From: DQTL01 sp964396505 | GTDB taxonomy: Bacteria; Bacteroidota; Bacteroidia; Flavobacteriales; Flavobacteriaceae | DNA: 18,001 nt | Direction of reading: 5' to 3' | NCBI GenBank assembly: GCA_964396505.1 | Contig: CAYNFJ010000037.1 | Span: 1 to 18,001 of the forward strand | Shown here: one piece after another, positions 14,962-18,001 of the stretch | How positions within the stretch are numbered: the stretch's first letter is position 1 | How the letters are laid out: each line of letters begins with the position of its first letter | The notes under the pieces: model-generated | Seen by the model: the letters and a program-made list of their open reading frames with translations, nothing else | What the model was told of the DNA's origin: nothing | The model's database searches: none | Translations under genes and position numbers: made by a program

Positions 14962-15906
14962 ATGTCAGATACAGTAGAAAAAATCAAATGCCTGATTATA
15001 GGATCAGGTCCGGCAGGTTATACAGCCGCTATTTATGCAGCACGTGCCGATTTAAAACCGGTCATTTACACCGGTTTGGAAATGGGTGGGCAACTAACCA
15101 CCACTACAGAAGTAGATAATTTTCCCGGATATCCGGAAGGAGTAGATGGTACACAAATGATGGAAGATCTAAAAAAACAGGCAGAACGTTTTGATACCGA
15201 AGTGCGTTTTGGTTCTGTGACAAAAGTAGAACTCAGTGATAAGGTAGGTGGTATTCACAAGGTAGAAGTAGATGGCAGCAAACAAATAGAAGCTGAAACA
15301 GTCATTATAGCTACCGGTGCCAGCGCCCGTTATTTAGGATTAGAAAGCGAAGAACGTCTGAAAGGTGGTGGGGTTTCTGCCTGTGCCACTTGTGATGGTT
15401 TCTTTTACAGAGATCAAGACATTATAGTAGTAGGAGCCGGCGATACTGCTGCTGAAGAAGCTACCTATTTAGCCAAAATATGTAAAAATGTCACTATGTT
15501 GGTAAGACGCGATGAAATGAGAGCTTCCAAGGCGATGCAAGAACGAGTAAAAAACACAAAAAATATCAAAATCCTTTTTAATACAGAATTAGATGAAGTA
15601 TTGGGTGACAAAGTGGTAGAAGGGGTACGAGTGGTCAACAATCAAACCGGTGAAAAACACGAAATCACTGTTACCGGTGTCTTTATAGCCATTGGGCATA
15701 AACCCAACACCGATTTATTTGTAGGGCAATTGGATATGGATGAATCCAAGTACCTTAAAACCAAAGGCAAATCCTCTAAAACCAACAAACCCGGGGTGTT
15801 TGCTTGTGGTGATGTTCAAGATCATGAATACCGTCAAGCAGTAACTGCAGCAGGTTCCGGTTGTATGGCAGCATTGGATGCAGAACGTTATCTAGCAGCA
15901 TTGTAA
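14962..15906 (+). CDS. trxB: Thioredoxin-disulfide reductase
   Basis: TrxB passes electrons from NADPH through FAD and a redox disulfide to thioredoxin in the cytoplasm. The 314-residue protein is the usual length for the low-molecular-weight type. FAD-binding GSGPAG is at 14-19 with the partner stretch GGQLTTTTEVDNFPG (42-56). The redox pair is C141-A-T-C144 followed by DGFF. The NADPH-binding GAGDTAAEEA (158-167) is followed by VRRDEMRAS, whose arginines suit the NADPH phosphate. The C-terminal FAD motif is VFACGDVQDHEYRQA. The gene ends at the base before the assembly gap, so downstream partners or its terminator may be missing. Confidence 0.97.
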   Translation: MSDTVEKIKCLIIGSGPAGYTAAIYAARADLKPVIYTGLEMGGQLTTTTEVDNFPGYPEGVDGTQMMEDLKKQAERFDTEVRFGSVTKVELSDKVGGIHKVEVDGSKQIEAETVIIATGASARYLGLESEERLKGGGVSACATCDGFFYRDQDIIVVGAGDTAAEEATYLAKICKNVTMLVRRDEMRASKAMQERVKNTKNIKILFNTELDEVLGDKVVEGVRVVNNQTGEKHEITVTGVFIAIGHKPNTDLFVGQLDMDESKYLKTKGKSSKTNKPGVFACGDVQDHEYRQAVTAAGSGCMAALDAERYLAAL

Positions 15907-16006
15907 NNNNNNNNNNNNNNNNNNNNNNNNNNNNNNNNNNNNNNNNNNNNNNNNNNNNNNNNNNNNNNNNNNNNNNNNNNNNNNNNNNNNNNNNNNNNNN
16001 NNNNNN
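15907..16006. other. Assembly gap of exactly 100 N
   Basis: Positions 15907-16006 are all N. A round 100 is the conventional placeholder for a gap of unknown size, so the true distance between trxB and the next gene is not known. The first real bases after it, AACGAGC then a run of eight T, look like the right arm and T-tract of a plus-strand terminator whose left arm is lost in the gap. Confidence 0.98.
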
Positions 16007-16039
16007 AAACGAGCTTTTTTTGTATAATCAATAGTCGTA

Positions 16040-16750
16040 TTAAAAATACTTTTCCATTTGTTTTTGATACTTTGCTTTGATTTCTTTCAATAATTCAATA
16101 TCACAATTGGGCTTATAAATTCGGACCATATCTACCAGCGATTTATTCATATAAAAAGCACCGTTTACAATATCATAATTATTATTGGCAATATTGCTTT
16201 TGACATAAAGTGTCATTTTACGAAATAATTCCCATTCTATTTTTCTACCAATTTCTATATAACTCATCCCTTCATCATCTACATAAATACCTGTATCTAT
16301 TTCCTGTAAGTTAAAAAAACGTTTCACTTTAAAAAAGGTAGCGCGAGGTTTATTCATTCTCTTATTTCGCATAAAGACAAAGCCCTCATCTTGATATGCT
16401 CTTTGAATCGTCTCCAGCTCACTCATATCTCTCAATCCCATAATACGAATGGCATAATGCGGCATATTAAACAGATTCAAATTGGCATAAGTCGCATCAA
16501 TAGGCTCATCCAGGAATTTATTAATCTTATCGGTAGCCCTAATCACACTAGCCCAAGTATGTCTATTTCTGGTAATAAGGAAAATAGACGTGTTTTTTTC
16601 AACCATACGTTCATCAATCTTATGATAATGATATCCCGGATAGGGTTCGTCTGCAATAACTACAAAAGTGTTCCTTAATTTATAATCCGTCAATGCATGA
16701 ACGGTTTCCTCCTTGTTTAAATAACCGGTAACTTCAAAAAAATGTGCCAT
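16040..16750 (-). CDS. Conserved-looking protein of unknown function, 236 residues
   Basis: I do not recognise the family. The reading frame is long, complete and has the same composition as neighbouring genes, so it is very probably real. The protein has no signal peptide or membrane segment, so it is presumably cytoplasmic. It is rich in aromatic and charged residues, with a pattern of short beta strands and helices: an N-terminal stretch with ADEPYPGYHYHK (about 33-44), a middle with NMPHYAIRIMGLRDM, a basic part with MRNKRMNKPRATFFKVKRFF, and a Lys-rich C-terminal helix (KEIKAKYQKQMEKYF). The basic patch might bind nucleic acid, but this is a guess. The upstream neighbour is divergent; downstream lies the assembly gap. 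Confidence 0.7.
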   Translation of the reverse strand: MAHFFEVTGYLNKEETVHALTDYKLRNTFVVIADEPYPGYHYHKIDERMVEKNTSIFLITRNRHTWASVIRATDKINKFLDEPIDATYANLNLFNMPHYAIRIMGLRDMSELETIQRAYQDEGFVFMRNKRMNKPRATFFKVKRFFNLQEIDTGIYVDDEGMSYIEIGRKIEWELFRKMTLYVKSNIANNNYDIVNGAFYMNKSLVDMVRIYKPNCDIELLKEIKAKYQKQMEKYF

Positions 16751-16897
16751 AATTCGTGTTTTTATCTTTACAGTCTAAAATTACAAAAAAATATATAATT
16801 TTTGGTATCAAATTTGCATAAGTAGCTATAGATAACCAAAAAAATAATTATTAAAAAATATAATTAACTAAATATCAATATATTAAAAAACATATTG

Positions 16898-16932
16898 TTT
16901 GACATCAATTTTTAAAAAAAATAGTAACTTTA
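16898..16932 (+). promoter_or_regulatory. Possible promoter of the first OmpA-type gene
   Basis: TTTG (16898-16901) is followed after 23 bp by TAACTTTA (16925-16932), one base off TAnnTTTG, 29 bp before the ATG at 16962. The spacer is at the long end and the box is imperfect. Confidence 0.35.
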
Positions 16933-16961
16933 AACTTTCTTTTAACCCAAGATATTAAACC

Positions 16962-17699
16962 ATGAATAAATTATCTATCCTTATCGCAGTACTTTTTATC
17001 TCATTGAGTAGTTTTTCCCAAGAAAAAGACACGCATGTGTATCAATCTAAATCCAATTGCACACAGACACTTACCGGTGTGGTCAAAAATGTTAAAACAG
17101 GAGAACTAATTCCCAATGCATTAGTCAGACTCTACAAAAGAGGAGAATTAGTTTCCAGTGTTCAATCCGGTGATGATGCTACCTTTAGTTTCACCCTTGA
17201 TTGTGGAACCAGATACAACGTCAATGCAAGACATGAAAATTACACCATCAATTCCAAAATTGTATATGCTTCCAGTAAAGGTGGAGAAAAAACGCTGGAT
17301 TTGATGCTATATCCTATTAAGGAATTTATCGACAGAGGTACCAATAAAATCATTGATGTAGAAAATGTGTATTTTGAAACCGATGGAGAAGCTATTGGGC
17401 AATTCACATCCGATCAACTCAAAAAAGTAGCCAATATCATGAAGAAATATCCTGAAATCAGGGTTAGTGTAGATGTACACACCGATAGTAAAGGAGAATC
17501 TGATTATGCGCTGAAAATAACCAAAGATCGTGCTGATATTATTGTCAATTATCTCATAGAAAAGGGAATTTCAGCAGACCGGCTGGAAGCCAATGGTTAT
17601 GGAGACACTCAATTGCTGAATCATTGTGCCAAAGATGTCAAATGTACTGAAGCGGAACATCGTGTAAACAGACGTATTGAATTTGTTGTGATGCAATAA
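16962..17699 (+). CDS. OmpA-family outer-membrane/peptidoglycan-binding protein with N-terminal regulatory-like domain
   Basis: The 245-residue protein has a signal peptide (about 1-19, cut near SFS-Q). A carboxypeptidase-regulatory-like beta-sandwich covers about residues 33-117 (TLTGVVKNVKTGELIPNALV, framed by Cys33 and Cys81). An OmpA C-terminal domain covers about 133-245 with VYFETDGEAI, the peptidoglycan-binding segment DVHTDSKGESDYALKITKDRA split over 171-191, LEANGYGD and HRVNRRIEF. Cys222 and Cys228 lie in the usual insert before the last strand. The product is expected in the periplasm, bound to peptidoglycan, possibly held to the outer membrane. It lacks the beta-barrel or WD/TPR region of larger OmpA proteins. 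The next gene is a paralogue 57 nt downstream, probably in the same transcript. Confidence 0.88.
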   Translation: MNKLSILIAVLFISLSSFSQEKDTHVYQSKSNCTQTLTGVVKNVKTGELIPNALVRLYKRGELVSSVQSGDDATFSFTLDCGTRYNVNARHENYTINSKIVYASSKGGEKTLDLMLYPIKEFIDRGTNKIIDVENVYFETDGEAIGQFTSDQLKKVANIMKKYPEIRVSVDVHTDSKGESDYALKITKDRADIIVNYLIEKGISADRLEANGYGDTQLLNHCAKDVKCTEAEHRVNRRIEFVVMQ

Positions 17700-17756
17700 T
17701 CACGCACATTCTATAGCTAATAAATTACTTTTTTCTAACCCCAAAATTTCGATAAA

Positions 17757-18001
17757 ATGCGTATTATCCCTCTAATAACCGGTATGCTATTGAGTATGTC
17801 TTTATATGCTCAAAAACCTGCTTCTACTTGTTCCGATCATGTAGAAGGAACTGTCAAAAACAAACAAAGTAATGAATTTATTTCCAATGCGTTGGTTACC
17901 CTTAGAACAAACGGAAAAGTTGTTGAAGAAAAAAAATCTGACGAAAACGGTCATTTCTCTTTTGATTTGAATTGTGATTCTAGATATCAAATCAGTGCTA
18001 T
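17757..18001 (+). CDS. Second OmpA-type paralogue, N-terminal part (3' end off the right edge)
   Basis: From ATG at 17757 the frame is open to the window end (81 codons). It has a signal peptide (about 1-19, ending SLYA-Q) and then the same regulatory-like domain as the preceding protein. Shared positions include C25, G-x-VKN, E-x-I-x-NALV-x-L, FSF-x-L-x-C73 and RY. The two cysteines are 48 residues apart in both proteins. Even the leaders are alike: a T-rich stretch then TAACCC(C)AA shortly before each ATG. An OmpA domain is expected to follow but cannot be seen. The start is supported by the signal peptide. Confidence 0.85.
   Translation, partial: MRIIPLITGMLLSMSLYAQKPASTCSDHVEGTVKNKQSNEFISNALVTLRTNGKVVEEKKSDENGHFSFDLNCDSRYQISA

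Noticed and set aside
16900..16905. TTGACA as an E. coli-type -35 box ahead of the OmpA-type gene
   Set aside because: No TATAAT-like box is at the right distance, and Bacteroidota use a different promoter; the TTTG part is kept only as a weak -33 candidate.
17802..17990. A 62-residue minus-strand frame at the right edge
   Set aside because: It is antisense to the second OmpA-type gene, whose signal peptide and domain match the preceding paralogue.

Overview
The window is low-GC DNA from a member of the Bacteroidota, most likely class Flavobacteriia. Three things point there: clean matches to the Bacteroidota promoter -7 box TAnnTTTG ahead of many genes, A-rich leaders instead of Shine-Dalgarno sites, and the gene content (large secreted protein with gliding/T9SS-type repeats, S46 dipeptidyl-peptidase, flavobacterial-type DnaJ, OmpA proteins with a carboxypeptidase-regulatory-like domain). 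Most of it is core chromosome. I see no transposase, phage gene, CRISPR array or tRNA. A run of exactly 100 N at 15907-16006 is a scaffold gap, so order across it is not proven.

Layout. 1-1705 (minus): the N-terminal 568 residues of a large secreted repeat protein running off the left edge. 1802-4559 (plus): a compact envelope-flavoured operon (YihY/BrkB membrane protein, exported thioredoxin, kdsB for the LPS sugar Kdo, DUF4126 membrane protein). 4657-6021 (plus): hisS with its own promoter. 6034-6800 (minus): RNA block with rnpB, two near-identical small RNA genes and the dnaJ terminator. 6806-8490 (minus): grpE-dnaJ. 8612-10804 (minus): DPP11-like S46 peptidase. 10980-12290 (plus): DUF819 membrane protein, meeting ligA (12287-14290, minus) tail to tail with interlocked stop codons. 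14443-14784 (minus) and 14962-15906 (plus): a single-cysteine thioredoxin-like protein divergent from trxB. After the gap: an unrecognised 236-residue protein (minus), then two tandem paralogous OmpA-type proteins (plus), the second cut by the right edge.

The most interesting item is the tandem pair of about 75-nt minus-strand RNA genes between dnaJ and rnpB. Each copy has its own TAnnTTTG box, a 5' hairpin presenting an identical AGCAAT loop, a perfectly kept pyrimidine-rich linker that repeats AGCAAT, and an 11-bp terminator hairpin with a T-tract. The few differences between the copies either keep the stems paired (G-U/A-U exchanges) or fall in the terminator triloop, which is what selection on RNA structure would leave. 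I cannot assign the pair to a known family from sequence alone.

Functionally the window combines protein folding and redox control (grpE-dnaJ, trxB, two thioredoxin-fold proteins), envelope building (kdsB, OmpA proteins, secreted repeat protein), peptide use (S46 peptidase) and housekeeping (hisS, ligA, rnpB).
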